64,000 bases of DNA from Rhizorhapis suberifaciens (GTDB lineage Bacteria; Pseudomonadota; Alphaproteobacteria; Sphingomonadales; Sphingomonadaceae). The notes under the pieces are model-generated. The model searched no databases. It saw nothing but the letters and a program-made list of their open reading frames with translations, and was not told where the DNA came from. The number at the start of each line of letters is the position of its first letter. Within the stretch, counting starts at the first letter, position 1. Below, piece after piece: positions 41,411 through 50,614 of this stretch. A program made the translations under genes and the position numbers. The DNA lies in contig NZ_JACHOV010000004.1 in assembly GCF_014200045.1 (NCBI RefSeq), positions 124,001 to 188,000 of the forward strand, read 5' to 3'.

Positions 41411-43141
41411 TTATTTGGGTCGGCGGCCTTTTGGGGGTCCTTTGCGCATGGGCTGCGCCTGGTGTCGTGGCGGGGCGGGACGCCGGTCCGCATTGGACAC
41501 ATTTCGCCGTTGACGTGCAAGCTCGCGCGGACCGCCCTCTGATCGCTCGATCAGAATGCCGCTTTCGTCCTCGCCGTTCGGATTGGCGGTGCGAACCAAG
41601 GCGTTGGCGAACTTGTCGGCGATAGCCCGGGGCACCTCAAAATGCGTTTCGTTCGCAGAGATCCGGATAGCGCCTACCTCGTTCTTGGTGATATGCCCAC
41701 GACGGCACAAAAGCGGCAGGATCCATCTCGCATCGGCATTTTGCCGCCTGCCGACATCCATGCGGAACCAGACGGTATTTTCAAACCCGGTGCGGTGACG
41801 TTCCTTTTGCGCGGCCCGCTGTGCCTCCGGTGAACCGTCGATCAGATCTTCAGGCTGCGGCATGGCGGCGCGATGAGAACGAACAAGAGCAGCCGCAATG
41901 TCTTCCGGGCTGCGCTCCGCAAGCAAGCGCGCCGCCAGTGCGCGGTCTTCTTCATCAACCTCCACCGGCTGAAGCAGGGCGGATATCAGGCGCTCGCGAT
42001 CTTGCCTGCGTATTGCTTCGGGCGTAGGCGTCTCGACCCATTCCGCATTGATGCGCGCGCCTCGCAACATGGATTCGACCCGGCGCCGGCGAGGATAGGG
42101 CACGATGAGGACGGCTGTACCCTTTTTGCCGGCGCGGCCGGTTCGGCCCGAGCGGTGCTGCAATGTTTCAGCGTCGCGTGGTATTTCGACATGTACGACC
42201 AGGCTGAGCGTCGGCAGGTCAATGCCGCGCGCCGCCACGTCGGTCGCTACGCAGACCCGTGCCCGCCGGTCACGGAGCGCTTGGAGCGCCTGATTGCGTT
42301 CGTTCTGGCTGTGCTCTCCCGACAAAGCCACCGCAGCGAATCCACGTTCCTGCAAAGTGGCGTGCAGACGGCGAACATTGTCTCGCGTGGCGCAGAACAG
42401 CATGGCTGTTTCCGCCTCGTGAAAGCGCAACAGATTGACCACCGCCTGCTCTATCTCCGCTGGAGAGACGGTGACGGCCTGATAGGCAATGTCGCCATGA
42501 CCCCGTTGCTCGCCAACGGTGGAGATGCGCAACGCGTTACGCTGATAGCGCTTGGCCAGTGCGACGATAGGCTGGGGCATGGTCGCGGAGAACAGCAGCG
42601 TGCGGCGCTCATTCGGCGTCGCGTCGAGAATTTCTTCCAGATCCTCGCGAAAACCCATGTCCAGCATCTCGTCCGCCTCGTCGAGAACGGCGACCTTGAG
42701 TTCCGATAGGTCCAGCGCACCGCGTTCGAGATGATCGCGCAGGCGGCCGGGAGTGCCGACGACGATGTGCGCGCCCTGTGCCAACGCCCGCCGCTCCTTC
42801 GAAGCGTCCATGCCTCCAACGCAGGTGGCGATTTGGGCGCCCGCCTTATTGTATAACCAAATCAACTCGCGGCTGACCTGCAGGGCCAGCTCACGCGTCG
42901 GGGCGATAACGAGCGCCAACGGCGTACGCAGATAGGGCATCCGCTCCTTCCCGACCAGGAGGTCGTTCGCCATGGCAAGGCCGAAGGCGACGGTCTTGCC
43001 GGAACCGGTCTGGGCCGACACAATCAAATCGCGGCCATGAGCCTCCGTCTCCAGCACGGCAGTTTGCACGGGCGTCAGCGCGGTATAGGCGCGCGCGGTC
43101 AGGGCCTCCGAAAGGAGCGGGGGAAGGTCAGAAAAGTCCAT
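41411..43141 (-). CDS. DEAD-box RNA helicase with DbpA-type RNA-binding domain
   Basis: An ATP-dependent RNA helicase (576 aa). The motifs are in order: Q motif (TPVQTAVL), I (SAQTGSGKT), Ia (PTRELALQ), II DEAD, III SAT, V (ATDVAARGID), VI (HRSGRTGRAGKKG). A C-terminal DbpA-like RNA-binding domain (WFRMDVGRRQNADARWI) and a basic Arg/Pro-rich tail follow. DeaD/CsdA-like roles in ribosome assembly or cold adaptation are likely. ATG 43141 with GGAA in front is the best start; TTG 43150 is in frame. A 240-bp leader separates it from oxyR. Confidence 0.92.
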   Translation of the reverse strand: MDFSDLPPLLSEALTARAYTALTPVQTAVLETEAHGRDLIVSAQTGSGKTVAFGLAMANDLLVGKERMPYLRTPLALVIAPTRELALQVSRELIWLYNKAGAQIATCVGGMDASKERRALAQGAHIVVGTPGRLRDHLERGALDLSELKVAVLDEADEMLDMGFREDLEEILDATPNERRTLLFSATMPQPIVALAKRYQRNALRISTVGEQRGHGDIAYQAVTVSPAEIEQAVVNLLRFHEAETAMLFCATRDNVRRLHATLQERGFAAVALSGEHSQNERNQALQALRDRRARVCVATDVAARGIDLPTLSLVVHVEIPRDAETLQHRSGRTGRAGKKGTAVLIVPYPRRRRVESMLRGARINAEWVETPTPEAIRRQDRERLISALLQPVEVDEEDRALAARLLAERSPEDIAAALVRSHRAAMPQPEDLIDGSPEAQRAAQKERHRTGFENTVWFRMDVGRRQNADARWILPLLCRRGHITKNEVGAIRISANETHFEVPRAIADKFANALVRTANPNGEDESGILIERSEGGPRELARQRRNVSNADRRPAPPRHQAQPMRKGPPKGRRPK

Positions 43142-43390
43142 AGGTTCCAAAAAACTGCTGCGCCGCCGAAGCGGCTGGAAAAGAAAAAGGACGCCCGAAC
43201 ATTCGCGGCGGCTCTCGGCGCTGGCTCAAACCTACTCGAAACCGACGCCTCGGCGACCGCATACAGCGCTCGAACGCATTTGGCTTCCATTATTTTCGAC
43301 ATGATCCGGCAACCGGTCGCACAGATGGGATCTGCGCCCATCACGGGAGTGTACGACCTGTTCCGGTACGAAACCTCCTCAGGCAGGTTG

Positions 43391-44311
43391 CTAAGCCGCC
43401 TTCCGCCGCTCCCCTGCCGCATCCCGCAGCATCTGGGCCATCAACCGGAATTCCTTCTCCCGAGGGCTGTTCTTTCGCCAAACCAGCGCGACATCGCGAT
43501 AGGCATGTTCCGACTTCAACGGTCGCGCGGCAATGTCAGTGTTGGTCAGAATACCGTTGCGGATGGCCATTTCGGGGAGCATCGTCACGCCCAACCCATT
43601 ATCCACCATCTGCACCAGCGTGTGCAGCGAGGTCCCCATCATCGTGGCTTCCGCGCGCAAATCCGGACGATTGCAGGCGGCGAGTGCATGATCCTTCAGG
43701 CAATGCCCGTCCTCCAGCAAAAGGAGGCGCGTTTCGTCGATGGACTCGGGCGTGACAAATGGCGGTGGATTGTGGGGGTCATCCTTGGGAAAGGCAACGA
43801 ACAGAGGGTCCTGGAACAGCAACTCACTATCGACGTCACCGCAGGGAAAAGGCAGCGCAAGCAGCACGCAGTCGACATTCCCATGCCGCAGCGACTCAAT
43901 GGCGGCCTGGCTCGTTTCCTCACGAAGATAGAGCCTGAGTTCAGGCTTTTCCTTGCGGACCTTGGGCAGCAGCTGTGGCAGCAGGAATGGCGCAATGGTT
44001 GGAATGACGCTCATGCGCAATTCGCCAGCTAGCGGCTTCCCTGCCGCCTGCGCCATTTCGGCCAGTTCTTCCGCCTCGCGCAAAATTCTGTGCGCTTTTT
44101 CGACGATGCGGTCGCCAAAAGACGTGAATCGAACCACCCGGCGTGTCCGTTCGACCAAAGTGATGCCGATCAGCGATTCGAGCTCCCTGATGCCTGCCGA
44201 CAAGGTCGACTGGGTTACGAAGCAGGCGTCGGCAGCCCTGCCGAAGTGACCGTGTTCCTTCAGCGCGACAAGGTATTGCAATTGTTTCAGGGTCGGCATG
44301 TAGCTCGACAT
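43391..44311 (-). CDS. oxyR: Hydrogen peroxide-sensing LysR regulator OxyR
   Basis: A LysR-type activator of 306 aa. The N-terminal helix-turn-helix is HFGRAADACFVTQSTLSAGI. The peroxide-sensing cysteines are Cys204 and Cys213 in GHCLKDHALAAC, with the same nine-residue spacing as Cys199 and Cys208 of E. coli OxyR, so redox sensing should work. GGAGGG lies 6 nt before the ATG. It is divergent from cysE, with a shared 170-bp control region. No catalase gene is adjacent. Confidence 0.93.
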   Translation of the reverse strand: MSSYMPTLKQLQYLVALKEHGHFGRAADACFVTQSTLSAGIRELESLIGITLVERTRRVVRFTSFGDRIVEKAHRILREAEELAEMAQAAGKPLAGELRMSVIPTIAPFLLPQLLPKVRKEKPELRLYLREETSQAAIESLRHGNVDCVLLALPFPCGDVDSELLFQDPLFVAFPKDDPHNPPPFVTPESIDETRLLLLEDGHCLKDHALAACNRPDLRAEATMMGTSLHTLVQMVDNGLGVTMLPEMAIRNGILTNTDIAARPLKSEHAYRDVALVWRKNSPREKEFRLMAQMLRDAAGERRKAA

Positions 44312-44391
44312 TCATCGCCCTCCTCGATTGTAGAGCGTCATGTAATCGCTTTTCCCACTAAAACCAAGCTGGTCTGCGCGAATTGATGGCG

Positions 44392-44408
44392 TTTCACTCG
44401 CGGTGAAA
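44392..44408. promoter_or_regulatory. Inverted repeat in the oxyR-cysE intergenic region
   Basis: TTTCAC-TCGCG-GTGAAA is a perfect 6-5-6 palindrome lying midway between the two divergent genes. It could be an operator for a dimeric regulator; it does not resemble the LysR T-N11-A core strongly. Confidence 0.35.
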
Positions 44409-44480
44409 AAACGGCCGCATCTGGAAAAATGGCGCGGGTTAGACTACCTTGGACCGATACTCAGGTTTTAGGGAGCGCCT

Positions 44481-45185
44481 ATGTTGCGCAATCTTGTGGT
44501 CTATTTGGACTCGGTCATGTCGCGTGACCCTGCCCCCCGCTCCCGCTGGGAGATTCTGCTGTATCCGGGCGTATGGGCGCTGGGTCTGCACCGCATCGCC
44601 CATGCCCTGTTCCTTGCCCGCCTCTATTTTCTCGCCCGCGCGGTCAATCACTTTTCACGCTTCCTGACCGCAATCGATATTCATCCCGGCGCAAGGATCG
44701 GTCGGAGATTCTTCATCGATCACGGCTTTACCGTCATTGGCGAAACCGCCGAGATCGGTGACGATGTCACCATTTATCAATGCGTGACATTAGGCGGAAC
44801 CGACCCTGCAAACGGCATTGCCGGAAAGCGGCATCCCACCATTTCCGATGGGGCGATCATTGGGTCGGGCGCTCAGGTGCTTGGGCCGATCATCGTTGGA
44901 CCTCGCGCGCGCGTCGGCGCCAATGCCGTGGTCACCAAGGACGTACCGGAAGGCGCTGTCATGGTCGGCATTCCGGCGCGGCAGACGCTGGTGGACGCGC
45001 AGGAATATCAACGTCACTTCGTCCCTTACGGCACTCCTTGTTCAGACATGTTCGATCCCGCCACGCAGAAGCTGGAGCTGATGCAGTGCGAACTTGAGCA
45101 GATGCGTAAGCGGATTGCCGAGTTGATGGAGGAACGCGACGAACGTACACGACATAAAAGCCTGCCGGAGCGTGACAGCGCCTGA
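44481..45185 (+). CDS. cysE: Serine O-acetyltransferase
   Basis: This enzyme (234 aa) makes O-acetylserine, the precursor of cysteine. The left-handed beta-helix is seen in the hexapeptide repeats IDIHPGARIGRRFFIDHG, VIGETAEIGDDV and IIGSGAQVLGPI, and the active-site histidine region HGFTVIGE is present. It is the short EpsC/NifP-like type without the long N-terminal domain of enteric CysE. The C-terminal tail is a charged helix (LEQMRKRIAELMEERDER). It shares one base with the next gene (TGATG). Confidence 0.93.
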   Translation: MLRNLVVYLDSVMSRDPAPRSRWEILLYPGVWALGLHRIAHALFLARLYFLARAVNHFSRFLTAIDIHPGARIGRRFFIDHGFTVIGETAEIGDDVTIYQCVTLGGTDPANGIAGKRHPTISDGAIIGSGAQVLGPIIVGPRARVGANAVVTKDVPEGAVMVGIPARQTLVDAQEYQRHFVPYGTPCSDMFDPATQKLELMQCELEQMRKRIAELMEERDERTRHKSLPERDSA

Positions 45186-45526
45186 TGTATAATGTGACCC
45201 CCTTTCCATCGCCGCAGGGGGGGCTGCAAATCGGTTTCGAGCGCTTCGAGTTAATGCGGATCATGGACCTTTATGGGCGTATGGTGGCTGCGGGCCATTG
45301 GCGCGACTATGCCATCGACCTTGGCCGAGAGGCGGCGATTTTCTCTGCCTTTCGCAGGGCAACGGAACGGCCGGAATATCGGATCGAAAAGCATCCGGCG
45401 CTCCGCCATCGTCAGGGCATGTGGAGCTTGATTGGCGAAGCGGGGGCCGTGCTGAAACGCGGACATGAGCTGGTCAACGTCCTCGCTCCGGTGGAACGAC
45501 GGTTGCTGAAGCTCGTCGGCGAATAA
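45185..45526 (+). CDS. DUF2794 protein
   Basis: A 113-aa protein matching DUF2794, a family common in alphaproteobacteria: IGFERFELMRIMDLYGRMVAAG, then WRDYAIDLGREAAIFSAFRRA and YRIEKHPALRHRQG. No catalytic residues are evident and the function is unknown. Its ATG overlaps the cysE stop, so the two are cotranslated. Confidence 0.88.
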   Translation: MYNVTPFPSPQGGLQIGFERFELMRIMDLYGRMVAAGHWRDYAIDLGREAAIFSAFRRATERPEYRIEKHPALRHRQGMWSLIGEAGAVLKRGHELVNVLAPVERRLLKLVGE

Positions 45527-45568
45527 GACATTCCCTCCTGAACCCGGCGTTACTGCCGGCGGCAGGAA

Positions 45569-46438
45569 TCAACCCAGCAAATCGAGGGCGAAGGCCCGGA
45601 TGTGATCGCGCATGTCATCCCGGTCGAGGGCAAGGGCAAAATTCGCCTCTATATAGCCGGTCTTCGAACCGCAGTCGAAGCGGCGGCCTTCGAAGGTCAC
45701 TCCATGGAAGGACTGTTTCCCGATCATCGCCGCCATGGCATCGGTCAACTGAATCTCTCCTCCCGCTCCCTTTTCCTGGCCTTCCAGCATCTCCATCACC
45801 TCCGGCTGCAATATATAGCGGCCTGCGACAATGAGATTGGAAGGGGCCGTGCCGGGAGCGGGCTTTTCCACCAACCCCTTGACCTCGGTAAGGGCTCCGT
45901 CGACCGCTCCGGGATCAAGCACGCCATAGCTTGAGGTCTGATCCGCTGGTACTTCCAAAGCGCAGATGAGATTCCCGCCCACCTTTTCATAGGCGTCGAC
46001 CATCTGCTTCATGCATCCCGGCCGGCCGACCATGAACTCGTCTGGAAGAAAGACTGCGAAGGGTTCATCTCCCACAATGTCGCGAGCGCACCAAACGGCA
46101 TGACCGAGCCCAAGCGGCTCCTGCTGGCGAACAAAGGCCGCGTTGCCAGGCATCAGCCGGGTTGGCTTCAGGACCGACAGATCCTTGCCCCGCACCGACA
46201 TGGTGTGTTCAAGCTCATAGGCGATATCGAAATGGTCTTCGATGACGCCCTTGCCCCGGCCGGTGACGAAGATCATCTGTTCGATGCCAGCTTCAAGCGC
46301 CTCATCGACGGCATATTGGATGAGTGGGCGATCCACGACCGGCAGCATTTCCTTTGGCACCACCTTGGTGGCCGGGAGAAAGCGAGTGCCAAGGCCAGCC
46401 ACTGGAAACACGGCCTTGCGGATCTTCTTGAGAGTCAT
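45569..46438 (-). CDS. galU: UTP--glucose-1-phosphate uridylyltransferase
   Basis: This cytoplasmic enzyme (289 aa) makes UDP-glucose for envelope glycans and exopolysaccharide. The nucleotide-binding loop is FPVAGLGTRFLPATKVVPKEMLPV, followed by DRPLIQYAVDEALEAG, and the sugar-binding part LPDEFMVG and EKPAPGTAPSN. Length and order match bacterial GalU. It converges with the cysE operon. Confidence 0.95.
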   Translation of the reverse strand: MTLKKIRKAVFPVAGLGTRFLPATKVVPKEMLPVVDRPLIQYAVDEALEAGIEQMIFVTGRGKGVIEDHFDIAYELEHTMSVRGKDLSVLKPTRLMPGNAAFVRQQEPLGLGHAVWCARDIVGDEPFAVFLPDEFMVGRPGCMKQMVDAYEKVGGNLICALEVPADQTSSYGVLDPGAVDGALTEVKGLVEKPAPGTAPSNLIVAGRYILQPEVMEMLEGQEKGAGGEIQLTDAMAAMIGKQSFHGVTFEGRRFDCGSKTGYIEANFALALDRDDMRDHIRAFALDLLG

Positions 46439-46567
46439 CGATATTCCTTCTGCTGTAAACTGCCGAAGATGAAGCAGCCATCGCCGCTCCCCCTATTCCG
46501 GTCAAGCCAAGAAGCTGCCATTATCCCGCAGGATTGGCCGCGCTATCCGAAATAGCGTTTTATTAAG

Positions 46568-47050
46568 CTAAAGCGCCAGCAAACGTTCCCTGCAGGCGTC
46601 AAGCCGCGAAACTTCGCCAATCAGTTCATCAAGGCTGATGCTGATGACATTGTTCTTCGCATCGCGGCACAGGAACGGGTGATCTTCCAAATGACCATTG
46701 TCAGCCGGGCCCTGAAAGCCCTGCACCACCAATGTGCGGAACTTGTCAATCTGCTGGATCGTGCGTTCGACTTCAGCGATTTCCACCAACTGAACATTGT
46801 CGCGGCGGCATCGCATCGACACAATCGCACGCAGTTCGGATAGCATTTTGGCCATTGTGGGCTTGGTGCGACTGGTGGCGGACCGGACCTCCCCCGCCGC
46901 ACGGCGCAACTGCCCAATCTTCTGTTCCAGCTGGACCTCCAGCATTCCCCAGGCGACGATCAATCGGCCAATCCCGCACAGCAAGGGGTCGTGCGCTTCA
47001 CCCTCCACGGCTGGATATTGCTTCGCGAACCGTTTTGCCATGTTGTTCAT
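46568..47050 (-). CDS. Protein of unknown function
   Basis: A cytoplasmic, mostly helical protein of 160 aa. Visible features are IGRLIVAWGMLEVQLEQKIGQL, a basic stretch (SMRCRRDNVQLVEIAEVERTIQ) and C-terminal SISLDELIGEVSRLDACRERL. ATG 47050 with GGAAGAGG close by is my choice; the frame is open to an ATG at 47113. I do not recognise a family. It lies 129 bp upstream of galU on the same strand. Confidence 0.65.
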   Translation of the reverse strand: MNNMAKRFAKQYPAVEGEAHDPLLCGIGRLIVAWGMLEVQLEQKIGQLRRAAGEVRSATSRTKPTMAKMLSELRAIVSMRCRRDNVQLVEIAEVERTIQQIDKFRTLVVQGFQGPADNGHLEDHPFLCRDAKNNVISISLDELIGEVSRLDACRERLLAL

Positions 47051-47262
47051 GATGCCTCTTCCGTCTTCATCCTCGCGGGGGCCGACGGCGGAATAATCGT
47101 TAAAGTCCAACATGGTGGTGCGATCTCCGAATGGCCCGGTTACTACTTATGTCCACGACCATTAGAATGAGCATCCTCCGCCTGCACCCCCGCTGCTCGC
47201 GCGACAGGCACAAGCTGCCGAAAACTGTGCCTAAAACGCGACCGATGGGGGCGGATCCGCTT

Positions 47263-47427
47263 TTAGAAGTCGATCGCTATTCCCTTGCGTTCCCAGTCCC
47301 CATATCGGGTGGGATCAGATGGGTCCTTCGCATTAGCCTTCCCATCATCAATTGGGTCCGGTTCGGGGACAGGAGGGCTTTTTGACAGATGAGCCGGCGG
47401 TTTTACATGATCGGGGCGCTTGCCCAT
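47263..47427 (-). CDS. DUF1674 protein (succinate dehydrogenase assembly factor 4-like)
   Basis: A 54-aa protein whose C-terminus DPTRYGDWERKGIAIDF is the diagnostic DUF1674/SDHAF4 motif. The front half is a Pro-rich disordered region. In mitochondria and alphaproteobacteria SDHAF4 proteins bind flavinylated SdhA during complex II assembly; the role here is by family analogy. No sdh genes are near. It is divergent from htpX. The start MGKRPDHV is used although the frame runs to 47472. Confidence 0.88.
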   Translation of the reverse strand: MGKRPDHVKPPAHLSKSPPVPEPDPIDDGKANAKDPSDPTRYGDWERKGIAIDF

Positions 47428-47517
47428 GCTAAATCCTTTCCACGTTGAAGCAGGACAGCACTCGTCCCACATTCAGCACCATGCCTCGTACATCAGGCTG
47501 AAGAGGAGTTTTGGCAA

Positions 47518-48468
47518 GTGAATGGATTGAAGACGGTCATGTTGCTCGCGGCGCTGACGGCGCTGTTCATGGCTCTTGGATACACCCTGGGTGGACCAAG
47601 CGGTGCGGTAGTCGCTCTGGTGGCTGCGGCGGGCATGAATCTCTTTACCTTCTGGAATGCCGACAAGATCGTGCTCAAAATGCATCATGCACGACAAGTG
47701 GACGAAAAGTCGGCGCCCGAATTCTATAGCCTGGTTCAGCATCTCGCCAACCGTGCAAGTTTGCCGACGCCAAAGGTCTACATCATCGACAGCCCTCATC
47801 CCAATGCCTTTGCCACCGGCCGCAATCCTGAAAATGCCGCCGTGGCCGCCACCACCGGCCTGCTTTCGATGCTCAGCCCCGATGAGATTGCCGGCGTAAT
47901 GGCGCATGAGCTTGGCCATGTGCGCAATCGCGATACTTTGATCATGACCATGGTGGCGACTATTGCAGGGGCCATTTCCATGCTGGCCAATTTCGGGCTT
48001 TTCTTCCGAAGTGGAGACGATCGCGGCCCGGGAATCGCCGGAATATTGGCGGTGATCGTTGCTCCCTTTGCGGCCATGATCGTTCAAATGGCGATCAGCC
48101 GCACACGGGAATATGGCGCCGACCGGGTGGGTAGCGAGATCAGCGGCAATCCGCGCGCGCTTGCTTCTGCACTGCGCAAGATCGCCGGTGGCGCCGCCCA
48201 CATTCCCAATCCCGTTTCAGAACGCAATCCAGCGGCCGCGCAACTCTATATCGTGCCCACGCATGTCAGCCAGCTTTTCTCCACCCATCCGGCGACCGAA
48301 AGCCGCATCGCTGCGCTTGAGGAAATGGCGATGGCCATGGGTTCGGCACCTCTCATGGATGCTGTCCCTTCGCAGAAGCGTAAAGGCGCCCGTTCAGCGC
48401 TTGCTCCCGCTGGCAAACCGACGCCGCGCCGGACCAGCGCACTTGATCCACATCGGCGCAGTCAGTAG
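47518..48468 (+). CDS. htpX: Zinc metalloprotease HtpX
   Basis: A membrane-bound protease (316 aa) that degrades misfolded inner-membrane proteins. Two N-terminal helices are followed by the zinc motif H130-E-L-G-H134 ([13 protein letters not shown]), two more helices, and the third zinc ligand region [12 protein letters not shown]. The C-terminal 40 residues are basic and Pro-rich, beyond the catalytic core. The GTG start has GAGGAG 9 nt before it. Confidence 0.93.
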   Translation: MNGLKTVMLLAALTALFMALGYTLGGPSGAVVALVAAAGMNLFTFWNADKIVLKMHHARQVDEKSAPEFYSLVQHLANRASLPTPKVYIIDSPHPNAFATGRNPENAAVAATTGLLSMLSPDEIAGVMAHELGHVRNRDTLIMTMVATIAGAISMLANFGLFFRSGDDRGPGIAGILAVIVAPFAAMIVQMAISRTREYGADRVGSEISGNPRALASALRKIAGGAAHIPNPVSERNPAAAQLYIVPTHVSQLFSTHPATESRIAALEEMAMAMGSAPLMDAVPSQKRKGARSALAPAGKPTPRRTSALDPHRRSQ

Positions 48469-48532
48469 AAATTCGTTTCGTTAACGATATAGTCGACTTT
48501 GCACCTCCTGCTAAATCCCTTAGGGGGCGCTG

Positions 48533-49810
48533 ATGTCCCGTTATCCTGCTCATCCTGAAGGCCTTCCCGCCCGGCGCGCCGCGCTGAAGCTGCTCGACGC
48601 CATTTTGCGCCGGGGCGAACCATTGGAGTTGGCGCTTCACGCCGCGACGCAAGGCTTGCCGCAGCGTGCGGACAAGGCCTTTGTCCATGCCATTACAGCC
48701 GAAGTGCTGCGGCGCATGCCGGATCTTGACGCTCTGATCGACAGCGTCACACGCCGGGTTCTCCCATCCGATTCAAAGGCCCGAACCGTATTGCGGATAG
48801 CGTTGGCGCAAGCGCTGATCTTGAAAACGCCCCCTCATGCAGCAATCGCCACTGCCCTGCCGCTGGTCGATGGCGGCCCGCGCAAGCTGGTCCACGGCGT
48901 GTTCGGCACATTGATGCGGAGCGAGGCGAACCTCCCGGAAAAACCGACACTTCTACCCGAAGTGGCGCAACGCTGGGCCGGTCAATGGGGCGACGAAGTC
49001 GTCCTGGCTGCAGAGGAGGCATTGGCAGCGCCCCCGGCCATCGACCTTAGCCTGAAGTGCGGTGAAGACACTGGCCGCTGGTGCGAACAGTTGGGCGGCG
49101 TCAGCCTGCTGCCGGGGCATATACGCCTTTCGGCGGCATCCGATGTGACCCAACTTCCCGGCTTTGCCGAAGGCGCATGGTGGGTGCAGGATCTTTCCGC
49201 TTCACTGCCCGCACGTCTCCTTGGCGAGGGTCAGGGTCGCCAGGTGCTTGATCTTTGCGCAGCGCCTGGTGGCAAGACAATGCAGCTCGCCTCTCACGGA
49301 TGGAATGTCACGGCGGTGGACCAGTCCAAAAAGCGTCTGGAACGGCTGAACGAAAATCTGGCCCGGACAGCCCTTTCCGCACACATAATCCAGGGCGATC
49401 TGCGTCAATGGAGTCCAGCCGCGCCGGTCGATGCGATCCTGCTTGATGCGCCCTGCACCGCCACCGGTATTTTCCGCCGCCACCCCGACGTACTGCATCG
49501 CATCGGTCAGCGGCAGATCGAAGAATTGGCGGAATTGCAGGCTGATTTGCTGCAACGTGCCGCTGGATGGCTGAAATCCGGCGGTGTGCTGATCTATGCC
49601 ACCTGTTCGCTGGAACGGGCGGAGGGGGAAGCGCAGGTTGAGCGGCTGCTGAATGAATCAGGGGAATTTTCGCTTGATGCAGTTCAGAAGGACCTGCTTC
49701 CCCGCGGCATCGATCCGGCCCCAGAGGGGTGGGTGCGGACGCTGCCCACCATGTTGTCGCAAGAAGGGCGTTTGGACGGATTTTTCATCGCGCGATTGCA
49801 AAGGAAATAG
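48533..49810 (+). CDS. rsmB: 16S rRNA (cytosine-C5) methyltransferase, RsmB family
   Basis: A protein of 425 aa. The N-terminal NusB-like RNA-binding domain (RRAALKLLDAILRRGEPLE) is followed by a Rossmann methyltransferase. The SAM motif is DLCAAPGGKT, the substrate-binding motif is LDAPCTATGIFRRHPD, and the catalytic cysteine is in YATCSLERAEGE. RsmB methylates C967 of 16S rRNA in E. coli. It lies 64 nt behind htpX and starts the rsmB-rpe-heparinase-purH block. Confidence 0.92.
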   Translation: MSRYPAHPEGLPARRAALKLLDAILRRGEPLELALHAATQGLPQRADKAFVHAITAEVLRRMPDLDALIDSVTRRVLPSDSKARTVLRIALAQALILKTPPHAAIATALPLVDGGPRKLVHGVFGTLMRSEANLPEKPTLLPEVAQRWAGQWGDEVVLAAEEALAAPPAIDLSLKCGEDTGRWCEQLGGVSLLPGHIRLSAASDVTQLPGFAEGAWWVQDLSASLPARLLGEGQGRQVLDLCAAPGGKTMQLASHGWNVTAVDQSKKRLERLNENLARTALSAHIIQGDLRQWSPAAPVDAILLDAPCTATGIFRRHPDVLHRIGQRQIEELAELQADLLQRAAGWLKSGGVLIYATCSLERAEGEAQVERLLNESGEFSLDAVQKDLLPRGIDPAPEGWVRTLPTMLSQEGRLDGFFIARLQRK

Positions 49811-49939
49811 CATAGACGCTTGCGCTAAGATCGTCCTTTACCGCCAGGCACGCCACGTTACGGCAAATCCCCTCCCAAAAAATGAGCAGGCAGACCAAAT
49901 CCGCCTCACAGCGGTTGCGAAGCTTACGCCCTGTGGCTA

Positions 49940-50614
49940 ATGCCGATTGGCATGCATAATCCTATCAAGATCGCCCCCTCTATTCTTTCTGCCGACTTTG
50001 CCAAGTTGGGCGAAGAGATTCGCGCCATTGACGAGGCAGGCTGCGACTGGATCCATGTCGATGTAATGGATGGACATTTCGTGCCAAACATCACAATCGG
50101 ACCGGCCGTCGTAAAGGCGCTTCGTCCCCACACGAAAAAGCCGTTCGACGTTCACCTGATGATTTCCCCGGTGGATGCTTATCTCGACGCTTTTGCGGCC
50201 GCCGGTGCGGACATCATCACGGTGCATCCTGAGGCAGGGCCGCATATTCACCGGACGGTGCAACATATCAAGTCGCTGGGGAAGCTGGCAGGCATCTCGC
50301 TGAATCCGGCCACACCAGCGAAAATGTTGGATTACCTAATAGAAGACATTGACCTTGTCCTCATCATGAGCGTCAATCCCGGTTTTGGTGGGCAGAGCTT
50401 CATTGAAAGCCAGCTTCGCAAAATCGAGGCGGTGCGCAAGATGATCGACAAGACCGGCAAGGATATCCGCCTGGAGGTGGATGGAGGCATGGACGCCAGC
50501 ACCGCGCCCCGCGCGATTGCCGCGGGCGCCGACGTGCTGGTGGCGGGCACTGCCACCTTCAGGGGCGGCCCTGAAGCCTATGCCGCTAACATTGAGATAT
50601 TGAGGGGCGGGTGA
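49940..50614 (+). CDS. rpe: Ribulose-phosphate 3-epimerase
   Basis: A TIM-barrel enzyme (224 aa) that interconverts ribulose 5-phosphate and xylulose 5-phosphate. Metal and catalytic residues are in [36 protein letters not shown] and [18 protein letters not shown] at 49952 is a possible later start. It overlaps the heparinase-like gene by 4 nt (GTGA). Confidence 0.95.
   Translation: MPIGMHNPIKIAPSILSADFAKLGEEIRAIDEAGCDWIHVDVMDGHFVPNITIGPAVVKALRPHTKKPFDVHLMISPVDAYLDAFAAAGADIITVHPEAGPHIHRTVQHIKSLGKLAGISLNPATPAKMLDYLIEDIDLVLIMSVNPGFGGQSFIESQLRKIEAVRKMIDKTGKDIRLEVDGGMDASTAPRAIAAGADVLVAGTATFRGGPEAYAANIEILRGG

Noticed and set aside
41873-42709. 278-codon open frame on the plus strand
   Set aside because: It is antisense to the DEAD-box helicase and has no domain signal of its own.
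43037-44032. 331-codon open frame on the plus strand
   Set aside because: It covers the antisense of both the helicase start and most of oxyR, so it cannot be one real gene.
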